This document shows, piece by piece, positions 1 through 5,236 of a stretch of DNA of 5,236 nucleotides (its first letter is position 1; each line of letters begins with the position of its first letter). Origin of the DNA: Acidobacteriota bacterium (lineage in GTDB: Bacteria; Acidobacteriota; Terriglobia; UBA7540); contig QHZK01000246.1 in assembly GCA_003224635.1 (NCBI GenBank), positions 1 to 5,236 of the forward strand. The letters run 5' to 3'. The notes beneath the pieces are model-generated. The model saw only the letters and a program-made list of their open reading frames with translations, had not been told where the DNA came from and ran no database searches. Position numbers and translations under genes: made by a program.

Positions 1-18
1 GCATCCGACGCTTCGTTG

Positions 19-33
19 GTTGCAGGGTGCAAC
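19..33. repeat. Short perfect inverted repeat (hairpin)
   Basis: GTTGCA-GGG-TGCAAC forms a perfect six-base-pair stem with a three-base loop. It is not followed by a T-run, so it is not a good intrinsic terminator. A similar weaker pair, CTTGT (56-60) and ACAAG (71-75), lies in the AT-rich stretch just downstream. Either may be chance. Confidence 0.3.
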
Positions 34-718
34 GCCGGAGGACGCAATCTTATATCTTGTTTATTAAGTTACAAGTAAAGCCGAGGTAATTAGATGGTTA
101 TCTTTTAATCTGTTGACTGGACTAAACTTGGAGCTCACTATCAGGCTGTTCTTGGCGCGAGCGAGGTCTTCGTGGTAAGGCTTCCGGCGGGGGAAGGGGC
201 GGAGGATCCGGTAGTCAGGGGTCCGCCACGGGGGGCGGGAAATGTGCTCGCTTGGAGTCTTCGAGGCCGATCTAGGCACTGTCAAAAGCTCCAAAAACAA
301 CCCTAACTAAACCATAAGCCGCCACCGGTTCGACTTGCCCGCCTCGAAAAGGAGGCCACTCATTCTTCAAATACATGGCTTAGTGCAGGGCGCCCCGGCA
401 GATTTTGCTGGCCTGGAGCTAACTGCCAAGCTTACTTCTGCATACGCGGCGAGAACTGTGGAACTTATAGTGAATATCCTACGATCTGGCGGCACTATCG
501 TGCCATCACCTACCACCTCCGTTCTATTGTCAGGCGCTGTCCTACACGTTTATCGTTAGAGGCTGTTGGAGTGTGGAAATGATCTAATTTGGGCGCTCGA
601 ACTGGGCCCCCGTTCTGGATAACTGTTTGGGGACGAGAGGATGCCATGATCGACAGAAGCTCTTCCCAAAAGCTGCGTAGAGTCCCGTAGCGTGGTCTCG
701 CCGTCAGGTTATTCAACA

Positions 719-748
719 TTGCCGGAATCAGCAGGGGCACACTATTAA
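719..748 (+). promoter_or_regulatory. Candidate sigma70-type promoter 1 for the large gene
   Basis: TTGCCG (719-724) and TATTAA (743-748) are separated by 18 bases and each match four of six consensus positions. A start near 755 would give an untranslated leader of about 80 bases. This is a weak match and could be chance. Confidence 0.25.
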
Positions 749-774
749 CGGACGTAGCCGAGCCGCCTCGCAAT

Positions 775-804
775 TTGGCAACAGCTCGGTCCGGCGATGG
801 TAAT
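775..804 (+). promoter_or_regulatory. Candidate sigma70-type promoter 2 for the large gene
   Basis: TTGGCA (775-780, five of six) and GGTAAT (799-804, four of six) with an 18-base spacer. A start near 811 would leave a leader of about 25 bases that includes the Shine-Dalgarno at 823-829 but excludes the alternative ATGs at 797 and 803, which fits the preferred start. Weak evidence only. Confidence 0.25.
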
Positions 805-822
805 GACGCTGCACGTAAGAGT

Positions 823-829
823 GGAGGAG
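823..829 (+). promoter_or_regulatory. Ribosome binding site of the large gene
   Basis: GGAGGAG lies 6 bases before the ATG at 836, a near-ideal Shine-Dalgarno match and spacing. The alternative in-frame ATGs at 797 and 803 have no comparable purine-rich motif before them, so this site decides the start. Confidence 0.85.
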
Positions 830-835
830 AGTCTC

Positions 836-940
836 ATGGGCCTTGAACAACTCGCGCCGGCCTGCCTGCGTGTCTGGAGAGCGGGAATACTTGTTTCTTG
901 CTTTGTTTCGGGCTTTGCGTGGCTCGTCAGTACCGACGCG
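836..940 (+). other. Predicted N-terminal signal peptide (residues about 1-35)
   Basis: Arg12 and Arg15 are followed by a hydrophobic run of about 17 residues (AGILVSCFVSGFAWLVS, residues 16-32) and then a polar stretch (TDAHPRGG), the usual n-, h- and c-region layout of a Sec signal peptide. Cleavage after Ala35 (S-T-D-A) is a guess. Cys10 and Cys22 do not sit in a convincing lipobox, so a lipoprotein is not supported. Export fits the all-beta repeat content of the rest of the protein. Confidence 0.65.
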
Positions 941-3900
941 CACCCGAGAGGCGGCATTACTCTTGCGGCAAACGGATCGCTGCCCGGTACCAAAGCCAAT
1001 CAGCTGACTCAAGCTCGCTTGGCGGCGACCTATGGCAAACTGCCTCTTACCTTCGAGGCCAACCACGGCCAGACTGACAACAAGGTGAAGTTTTTGGCTC
1101 GCGGCCGGGACTACGCCCTGTTCCTGACCGCCACCGAGGCCGTGCTCTCTTTCAAGAAGCGCGCAGAGCCGGGTGGCGACGACGAACTCTCGCCCAAGAC
1201 CCAAGCTTCCGAACGCGAAAGTGGCGACTCCGGAACCAGGGGGAGGCCGCCAGTTTTGGTGGATATGAAGCTGGTAGGGTGTAACCCAGCCCCGGAAGTC
1301 TCCGGACTCGAGCGATTACCCTCTACCGCTAATTATTTTATCGGAAATGATCCCAAGAAGTGGCACACCAACGTGCCCACGTACGCCAAGGTGCGGTACA
1401 AGGACGTCTATCCCGGCATCGACCTGGTCTATTACGGCAACCAAGGACAACTGGAGTACGACTTTGTGGTCGAACCGGGTGCGGACCCCAGGACGATTCG
1501 CCTCACCCTCCAGGGCGGAGGCAGACTGAAACTGGATGCTCAGGGTGATCTCGTCCTCGGGGAGGTCCGGTTCCGCAAGCCCCGACTTTACCAGGAGACC
1601 GCCGGCGACCGTCAAGATGTCTCAGGCCGGTATGTGCTCAAGGGCGCTCGCCAAGTCGCCTTTCAAGTGGCCTCCTACGATGCCAGTCGGCCACTCATGA
1701 TCGATCCGGTCTTGAGTTACTCCACTTTTCTCGGCGGCAGCAACTTCGACCAGATAAACGGCATTGCGGTGGATTCCTCGGGCAAGGCCTATGTTGCGGG
1801 GTTCACGTCCTCGAGTCCCTTTCCGACGACTTCGGGAGCCTTCGACGCCACTTACGGGGGTAGTAGCGACGTCTTCGTGTCCAAGTTCAACCCCAGCGTT
1901 AGTGGATCCAGTTCGCTCATTTACTCTACTTACATTGGCGGAAGTTTTGGTGAACAAGCACTCGCCATTGCCGTCGATTCCTCGGGTGTCGCTTACGTCG
2001 CCGGCCAGGCACTCTCGAGCAACTTCCCAACGACTGCCGGAGCCTTTGACACCACTTACAACGGGAACGGTGACGCGTTCCTGCTTAAACTGAGTGCGAC
2101 CGGTTCGTCGCTTCTTTACTCGACTTACTTGGGCGGCAGCGGGCTCGACCAGGCGCTAGGCGTTGCCTTGGACTCGTCGGGTAACATCTACATGGCAGGG
2201 CAAACGTTCTCGACTAACTTCCCCACGCTGAACGCGCTTCAGACGGCCAACGGCGGCCTTCAAGACTCCTTCGTGGCAGAGTTCACCAACAGCGGCTCGC
2301 CGCTCTACTCGACCTACCTAGGAGGCAGCGGCTACGACCAGGCCAACGGCATCGCGGTCGACGCCTTGGGCCGCGCCTATGTGACGGGATACACTACTTC
2401 ACCTGACTTCCCTGTGCACAACGCACCTGCCGTAGGAGCTGCGTGCAGCAGTTGCGCCAACAACACCAATGACGCATTCGTAGCGGCGATAGGCGCCAAC
2501 GGGACGGGGTTTGTCTACTCGACCTACTTGGGCGGCAGCGGCGACGACCAGGGGATGGGCATCGCCGTGGACGCAGTGGGCAATGCCTATGTGACGGGAT
2601 CCACATTTTCGACTAATTTCCCCACCACGGTCGGAGCCTATCAGCGGTCCCTGCTCGGCTCGAGCAGTGCCTTTGTGACCCTGGTAGACACCAACGGATC
2701 CACGCTGGGCTACTCGACCTACCTGGGAAGCGGTGGCAACACCTATGGCCAAGCCATCGCCGTGGCCGGTGGAAACGCCTACATCGGGGGATCAACCAAT
2801 GCAAGCAGCCTCCCGCTGGTTGGCGCCATCCAGTCCGGCAATGCAGGCGGTGTGGATGCCTTCGCCGCGGAGATCAACCCCACGGGATCGGCAATTTCCT
2901 TCTCGACGTATTTCGGCGGCTCCGCCTACGATCAAGTAACCGCTGTCGCGATTAACTCAGGAAACATGTACATCGCGGGGAGCACCCACTCGACTGACCT
3001 TCCCACCGCGCAGGCCTACCAGGGCAGTTACGGCGGCGGCGACTCGGACGCCTTCCTGGCCAAGATTCAAATCTCAACCGTGAGCCTGTCGCCCGGCTCC
3101 CTGACTTTTTCCGCTCAGCAGGTTGACACTACGAGCCCGCCACAACCCGTGACATTGACCAATAGCGGCTCCTCCTCCTTGAGCATCACCAGCATCACGT
3201 TCACCGGGTCGAACAGCGGCGACTTCGCCCAGACCAATAACTGTGGCAGCTCGGTAGCCCAAGGGGCCAGTTGCACCATCAACGTGACGTTCACCCCAGC
3301 GGCCAGCGGACCTAGAAGCGCGACCCTGACCGTAAACGACAACGCTTTCGGCAGTCCACATACTGCCAGCGTCGCGGGCACGGGTACTTCTTCAACGGGC
3401 GGCTCGCCTGCGGCCAGCCTGTCGCTCACGGCCCTGGCGTTTGGCAACCAGAGCCTCGGCAGCACGAGCCTGGCTCAGACCATGACGCTCTCGAACTCGG
3501 GTACAGCATCGCTGAGTATCACGAGCATCGCCATCTCCGGAACCAACGCTGGGGACTATGGTCAGTCAAACAACTGCGGGAACTCTTTGGCGGCCGGGGC
3601 CAATTGCGCGATCAACGTGACGTTCTCCCCAACCGCAATGGGCGCACGCAGCGCGTCCTTGACGGTCACCGACGACGACAGTGGCAGCCCCCAGACCGCG
3701 AGCCTCACCGGGAGCGGCGCCACGTCTTCGGGCTCCGCGCCAACTCTCGTGCAGGTCCAGAACAACATCATTACGACGACCACCGCTCAAGCCTCTTGGT
3801 CCGTGAACATTACGACGACAGCCGGCGACCTGCTGGTCGCGTTTTGTCGGGAATCCTCAAGCGGCACCGACAATTTCAGCGTTACCGATTCTGCCGGTCA

Positions 3901-5236
3901 GACCTGGACTCAGACAACCAGCGGGTACAAGAACGAAGGCACCAGCGGCCCGCGCAGCGGCATGTTTTATGTTGCCAATTCGGCCGCGGTGACCAGCGTA
4001 ACCGTGAATTACACAACCCCAGGGGGTGTGACCAAGCCTGGCATTATGGTGTTTGAAATCTCAGGCGCGGCGAGTTCCGGCGTGGCGGATGGCTCGGTCA
4101 ACAATGGGACTGCTGCTTCCACTACGACCTCGACCAGCGGGAGCCTGACGAGCAGTAATGCGAACGACATGCTCATCTTGGCGACGGATACGTCAGGAGA
4201 CGAGACGGGCTGGACGGCCGGGGCCGGCTACACGATACCGAACAACAGCGTGAGGACCGGCAGCAGCGGATCGAACGTTCGCATGGCCATGCAATACCAA
4301 GTCGTCGCATCCCCTCAGACCAACGCGTCGGCGGCGATGACCTACGCGAACTCGAACTGGAACGGCAATATTTTTTCCGCCTTCAAGGGAGGCACTTCGA
4401 CAAGCGGCCCGCCGGCGGGCTTGACGCCGACTTCGCTGACGTTCGCCAGCCAGACCGTGAGTTCAACCAGCGCCGCTCAGGCGGTTGCCTTGCAAAACGG
4501 GACCAGCTCGCCCCTCAGTATCTCAAGCATCGGCTTCACAGGGACCAATAGCGGCGACTTTGCGCAGACCAATAACTGCGGCACGAGCCTGGCGGCAGGG
4601 GCGAGTTGCTCGATCGATGTCACGTTCACCCCGACGGCGATCGGGACGAGGAGCGCCACATTGACGGTCACCGACAATGCCAGCAACAACCCGCAGACAG
4701 CGAGCGTGACAGGCACGGGCGCTGGTCTGCCGGGTCTCTCGCCTTCCCCCGTACCATCGTTTGGGAACCAGAATGTAGGCGTCACAAGCGCCGCTCAGGC
4801 CGTAACCCTCTCTAACCCCACCAGCACGGCGTTGAGCATTACCAGCATCGCCTTTACCGGGACCAATCCCGGAGACTTCGGGCAGACCAACAACTGTGGG
4901 TCAAGCGTGGCGGCAGGAGGGAATTGCACGATCAACGTGACCTTCACCCCGACGGTCGCCGGGTCGCGGAGTGGGACGCTGACGGTCACCGACAATGCCA
5001 GCAACAGCCCCCAGACCTCTGGCGTGTCGGGCACGGGTACTGCGCCCCCTAGCCTCTCGCCTTCCCCTGTGCCAGACTTCGGTAGCCAGAGTGTGGGCAC
5101 AACCAGCGCGGCCAAAGTGGTGACCCTCTCGAACCCCAGCGGCGTGGCGTTGACCATTACCAGCATCGGCTTCACCGGGACCAATCCCGGAGACTTTGGG
5201 CAGACCAACAATTGCCCTATCAGCCCTTCAACCTTG
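836..5236 (+). CDS. Large exported SBBP beta-propeller / ASH-like (choice-of-anchor D) repeat protein, 3' end outside window
   Basis: A single frame stays open from the ATG at 836 to the last base (1,467 codons) with no stop or frameshift; the C-terminus lies outside the window. Domain order by residue: signal peptide about 1-35; DUF7948-type N-terminal domain about 68-292; seven SBBP blades 293-747; ASH-like domains 749-850 and 860-961; a different beta-rich domain 970-1186; ASH-like domains 1196-1295, 1301-1401 and 1407 onward (cut). The nearest upstream in-frame stop is TAG at 755-757. In-frame ATGs at 797 and 803 are possible alternatives, but only 836 has a well-placed Shine-Dalgarno, and starting there puts the hydrophobic segment close to the N-terminus. 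Families with this build are large extracellular proteins common in Acidobacteriota. I see no catalytic motif, and an adhesive or scaffold role is inference. Reading frame and architecture are secure; the function is unknown. Confidence 0.95.
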   Translation, partial: MGLEQLAPACLRVWRAGILVSCFVSGFAWLVSTDAHPRGGITLAANGSLPGTKANQLTQARLAATYGKLPLTFEANHGQTDNKVKFLARGRDYALFLTATEAVLSFKKRAEPGGDDELSPKTQASERESGDSGTRGRPPVLVDMKLVGCNPAPEVSGLERLPSTANYFIGNDPKKWHTNVPTYAKVRYKDVYPGIDLVYYGNQGQLEYDFVVEPGADPRTIRLTLQGGGRLKLDAQGDLVLGEVRFRKPRLYQETAGDRQDVSGRYVLKGARQVAFQVASYDASRPLMIDPVLSYSTFLGGSNFDQINGIAVDSSGKAYVAGFTSSSPFPTTSGAFDATYGGSSDVFVSKFNPSVSGSSSLIYSTYIGGSFGEQALAIAVDSSGVAYVAGQALSSNFPTTAGAFDTTYNGNGDAFLLKLSATGSSLLYSTYLGGSGLDQALGVALDSSGNIYMAGQTFSTNFPTLNALQTANGGLQDSFVAEFTNSGSPLYSTYLGGSGYDQANGIAVDALGRAYVTGYTTSPDFPVHNAPAVGAACSSCANNTNDAFVAAIGANGTGFVYSTYLGGSGDDQGMGIAVDAVGNAYVTGSTFSTNFPTTVGAYQRSLLGSSSAFVTLVDTNGSTLGYSTYLGSGGNTYGQAIAVAGGNAYIGGSTNASSLPLVGAIQSGNAGGVDAFAAEINPTGSAISFSTYFGGSAYDQVTAVAINSGNMYIAGSTHSTDLPTAQAYQGSYGGGDSDAFLAKIQISTVSLSPGSLTFSAQQVDTTSPPQPVTLTNSGSSSLSITSITFTGSNSGDFAQTNNCGSSVAQGASCTINVTFTPAASGPRSATLTVNDNAFGSPHTASVAGTGTSSTGGSPAASLSLTALAFGNQSLGSTSLAQTMTLSNSGTASLSITSIAISGTNAGDYGQSNNCGNSLAAGANCAINVTFSPTAMGARSASLTVTDDDSGSPQTASLTGSGATSSGSAPTLVQVQNNIITTTTAQASWSVNITTTAGDLLVAFCRESSSGTDNFSVTDSAGQTWTQTTSGYKNEGTSGPRSGMFYVANSAAVTSVTVNYTTPGGVTKPGIMVFEISGAASSGVADGSVNNGTAASTTTSTSGSLTSSNANDMLILATDTSGDETGWTAGAGYTIPNNSVRTGSSGSNVRMAMQYQVVASPQTNASAAMTYANSNWNGNIFSAFKGGTSTSGPPAGLTPTSLTFASQTVSSTSAAQAVALQNGTSSPLSISSIGFTGTNSGDFAQTNNCGTSLAAGASCSIDVTFTPTAIGTRSATLTVTDNASNNPQTASVTGTGAGLPGLSPSPVPSFGNQNVGVTSAAQAVTLSNPTSTALSITSIAFTGTNPGDFGQTNNCGSSVAAGGNCTINVTFTPTVAGSRSGTLTVTDNASNSPQTSGVSGTGTAPPSLSPSPVPDFGSQSVGTTSAAKVVTLSNPSGVALTITSIGFTGTNPGDFGQTNNCPISPSTL
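1037..1711 (+). other. N-terminal domain preceding SBBP propeller (DUF7948-type), residues 68-292
   Basis: The region shows the hallmarks that precede SBBP propellers in acidobacterial proteins: FEANHGQTD (residues 73-81), NYFIGNDPKKW (166-176), DVYPGIDLVYYGN (190-202), LEYDFVVEPGADPRTIRL (206-223), and the closing MIDPVLSYSTFLGG at the junction with blade 1. The family is recognised from these remembered motifs; I could not run a profile search, and the exact family accession is less sure than the relationship. Its function is unknown. A charged, low-complexity stretch at residues 107-139 interrupts the otherwise conserved domain, and Cys153 (in VGCNP) stands where I would expect Ala in relatives. 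Confidence 0.75.
1712..3076 (+). repeat. Seven tandem SBBP beta-propeller blades (residues 293-747)
   Basis: Seven copies of a 63-70 residue unit, each opening with (Y/F)ST(Y/F)xGGS or a variant, followed by D-Q, an (I/V)AVD-SSG-xAY(V/I)xG strand, an S-T-(N/D)-(F/L)-P loop and a closing DAF(V/L)-x-(K/E) strand. The aromatic opening codons are at 1718, 1922, 2117, 2306, 2516, 2711 and 2900, giving periods of 204, 195, 189, 210, 195 and 189 bases. Seven units match one closed seven-bladed propeller, a known fold for SBBP (PF06739-type) repeats. Blade 4 is longest because of a Cys-containing loop; blades 6 and 7 are degenerate, with LGSGGN in place of LGGS in blade 6 and no Asp after IAV or VAI. 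Repeat identity extends to DNA: the 16 bases at 2375-2390 recur exactly at 2585-2600. Propellers of this type usually bind partners or ligands; none can be named. Confidence 0.9.
3080..3718 (+). repeat. ASH-like / choice-of-anchor D domains 1 and 2 (residues 749-850 and 860-961)
   Basis: Two copies of an Ig-like beta-sandwich of about 102 residues at 3080-3385 and 3413-3718. Each runs: L-(A/T)-F-(G/S)-x-Q opening, (V/M)TL(T/S)NSG, LSITSI, a SGD(F/Y) turn, NNCG, an A-G-A-(S/N)-C loop, INVTF(T/S)P, a (S/A)LTV strand and a final GTG or GSG. The NNC and second Cys are ten residues apart (803/813 and 914/924), consistent with a disulfide in an exported protein. The pattern matches the choice-of-anchor D / ASPM-SPD-2-Hydin-like family, abundant in acidobacterial surface proteins. 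A Ser/Thr/Gly/Pro linker (3386-3412) joins the copies. A structural or spacer role is likely. Confidence 0.85.
3743..4393 (+). other. Unassigned beta-rich extracellular domain inserted in the ASH array (residues 970-1186)
   Basis: About 217 residues unrelated in pattern to the flanking ASH-like copies. It begins TLVQVQNN, has AGDLLVAF (a hydrophobic strand after a glycine turn), SVTDSAGQTWTQ (residues about 1014-1025), GIMVFEISGA (about 1073-1082), a long Ser/Thr-rich stretch, a NDMLILATD strand, AGAGYT, and ends NIFSAFKG. The order 'GDLLVA ... DSAGQTW ... FEISG ... GSLTSSNANDMLI ... AFK' resembles a jelly-roll-like module I recall from bacterial surface proteins, but I cannot name the family. 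It has one Cys (in VAFCRES) and no visible catalytic motif. The reading frame and base composition run smoothly into it, so it is a genuine domain, not a frameshift artefact. Confidence 0.6.
4421..5236 (+). repeat. ASH-like / choice-of-anchor D domains 3, 4 and truncated 5 (residues 1196-1467)
   Basis: Copies start at 4421, 4736 and 5054 (periods 315 and 318 bases); copy 5 runs off the window after 61 residues. Copies 3 and 4 keep the NNCG...C pair with ten-residue spacing (residues 1248/1258 and 1354/1364), the INVTFTP or IDVTFTP strand, LTVTDNASN and the closing GTG. Copies 4 and 5 open with a shared LSPSPVP, unlike copies 1-3. Copy 5 reads NNCPISPSTL instead of NNCGSSVAAG, so its Cys loop is differently built and probably longer. 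Copies 4 and 5 are about 80% identical over the first 162 bases by my count, far closer than to copies 1 and 2, pointing to recent tandem duplication or gene conversion. Confidence 0.85.

Larger units (their letters stand above)
1..796. other. Upstream region without a convincing gene
   Basis: All three + frames are open from base 1 but stop at 65-67, 76-78 and 87-89, so the last 21 to 28 codons of an upstream gene could be present; none is recognisable. Bases 50-130 are AT-rich (about 32% G+C over 61-120), while about 181-240 is G-rich and contains the pair GGCGGA (198-203) and TCCGCC (222-227). Open frames of 74 to 87 codons occur (335-559 on +, 64-300 and 510-773 on -), but they lack recognisable motifs, lack well-placed ribosome sites before a standard start, and look like chance frames. 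The final 100 bases probably hold the promoter and leader of the large gene. Confidence 0.6.

Noticed and set aside
113..144. TTGACT at 113-118 as the -35 box of a promoter
   Set aside because: No acceptable -10 hexamer occurs at 16-18 bases; the best candidates match only about three of six positions or need a 20-base spacer.
198..227. GGCGGA...TCCGCC pair as a possible terminator
   Set aside because: The 18-base loop is long, the stem is only six pairs, and no T-run follows on either strand.
64..300. 78-codon - strand frame with a TTG start
   Set aside because: It has no clear ribosome site and no recognisable motif, and it crosses from G-rich to AT-rich sequence without coding-like constancy.
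318..360. GGTTCGAC at 328-335 as the T-arm of a tRNA or tmRNA
   Set aside because: The flanking bases do not form a T-stem, no acceptor stem or CCA end was found, and no anticodon arm can be placed.
335..559. 74-codon + strand frame with a TTG start
   Set aside because: There is no Shine-Dalgarno before the TTG; the strong purine motif at 347-355 lies inside the frame. The translation is hydrophobic but matches nothing I recognise.
797..805. ATGs at 797 and 803 as the start of the large gene
   Set aside because: Both are in frame but lack a ribosome site, and they would put an extra 11 to 13 residues before the signal peptide; the ATG at 836 has an ideal Shine-Dalgarno.
728..1204. 158-codon - strand open frame overlapping the start of the large gene
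   Set aside because: It lies antisense to the conserved N-terminal domain, which is clearly coded on the + strand, and its translation shows no recognisable motif.
4795..5211. 138-codon open frame on the - strand across ASH-like copies 4 and 5, with similar - strand frames at 4477-4785, 3562-3783 and 3115-3465
   Set aside because: These are mirror images of the + strand repeats. The codon bias of the GC-rich repeat keeps the opposite strand free of stops, and the peptides repeat only because the + strand does. Proteins of this kind are easily mis-annotated as real.
1712..5236. Repeats read as a CRISPR array or a mobile element
   Set aside because: The periods are multiples of three, the frame is open throughout, and the repeats match known protein domains. 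No transposase, terminal inverted repeats or direct-repeat/spacer structure is present.

Overview
The window holds one large protein-coding gene on the + strand, starting at 836 and still open at the right edge (1,467 codons seen), preceded by about 800 bases in which I find no convincing gene. The gene is GC-rich (about 68% in a sampled 60-base stretch of its repeat region). The far-left bases are much more AT-rich (about 32% G+C over 61-120). The protein combines a conserved N-terminal domain, SBBP-type beta-propeller repeats and ASH-like 'choice-of-anchor D' domains. That combination is typical of large exported proteins of soil Acidobacteriota (Solibacter/Koribacter-like genomes carry many), so I infer that kind of organism. 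This is an inference from protein architecture, not a phylogenetic result.

Layout. Bases 1-796 are upstream sequence with a short hairpin, an AT-rich patch and an orphan Shine-Dalgarno-like motif. Bases 719-804 hold two weak candidate promoters. A strong ribosome binding site at 823-829 fixes the start at 836. The protein then reads: signal peptide (about residues 1-35); N-terminal domain of the DUF7948 type (about 68-292); seven tandem SBBP blades (293-747), which is the right number for one closed seven-bladed propeller; two ASH-like domains (749-961); an unrelated beta-rich domain of about 217 residues (970-1186); then two complete ASH-like domains and a fifth cut by the window edge (1196-1467).

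There are no neighbouring genes to define an operon, and no RNA gene, mobile element, CRISPR array or convincing terminator was seen. The protein is best read as a secreted or surface-displayed modular scaffold or adhesin-like protein. No catalytic motif is visible, and its ligand cannot be told from sequence. The main points of interest are the foreign domain splitting the ASH array, the high DNA identity between the last ASH copies, and a CxxC-containing expansion of propeller blade 4.
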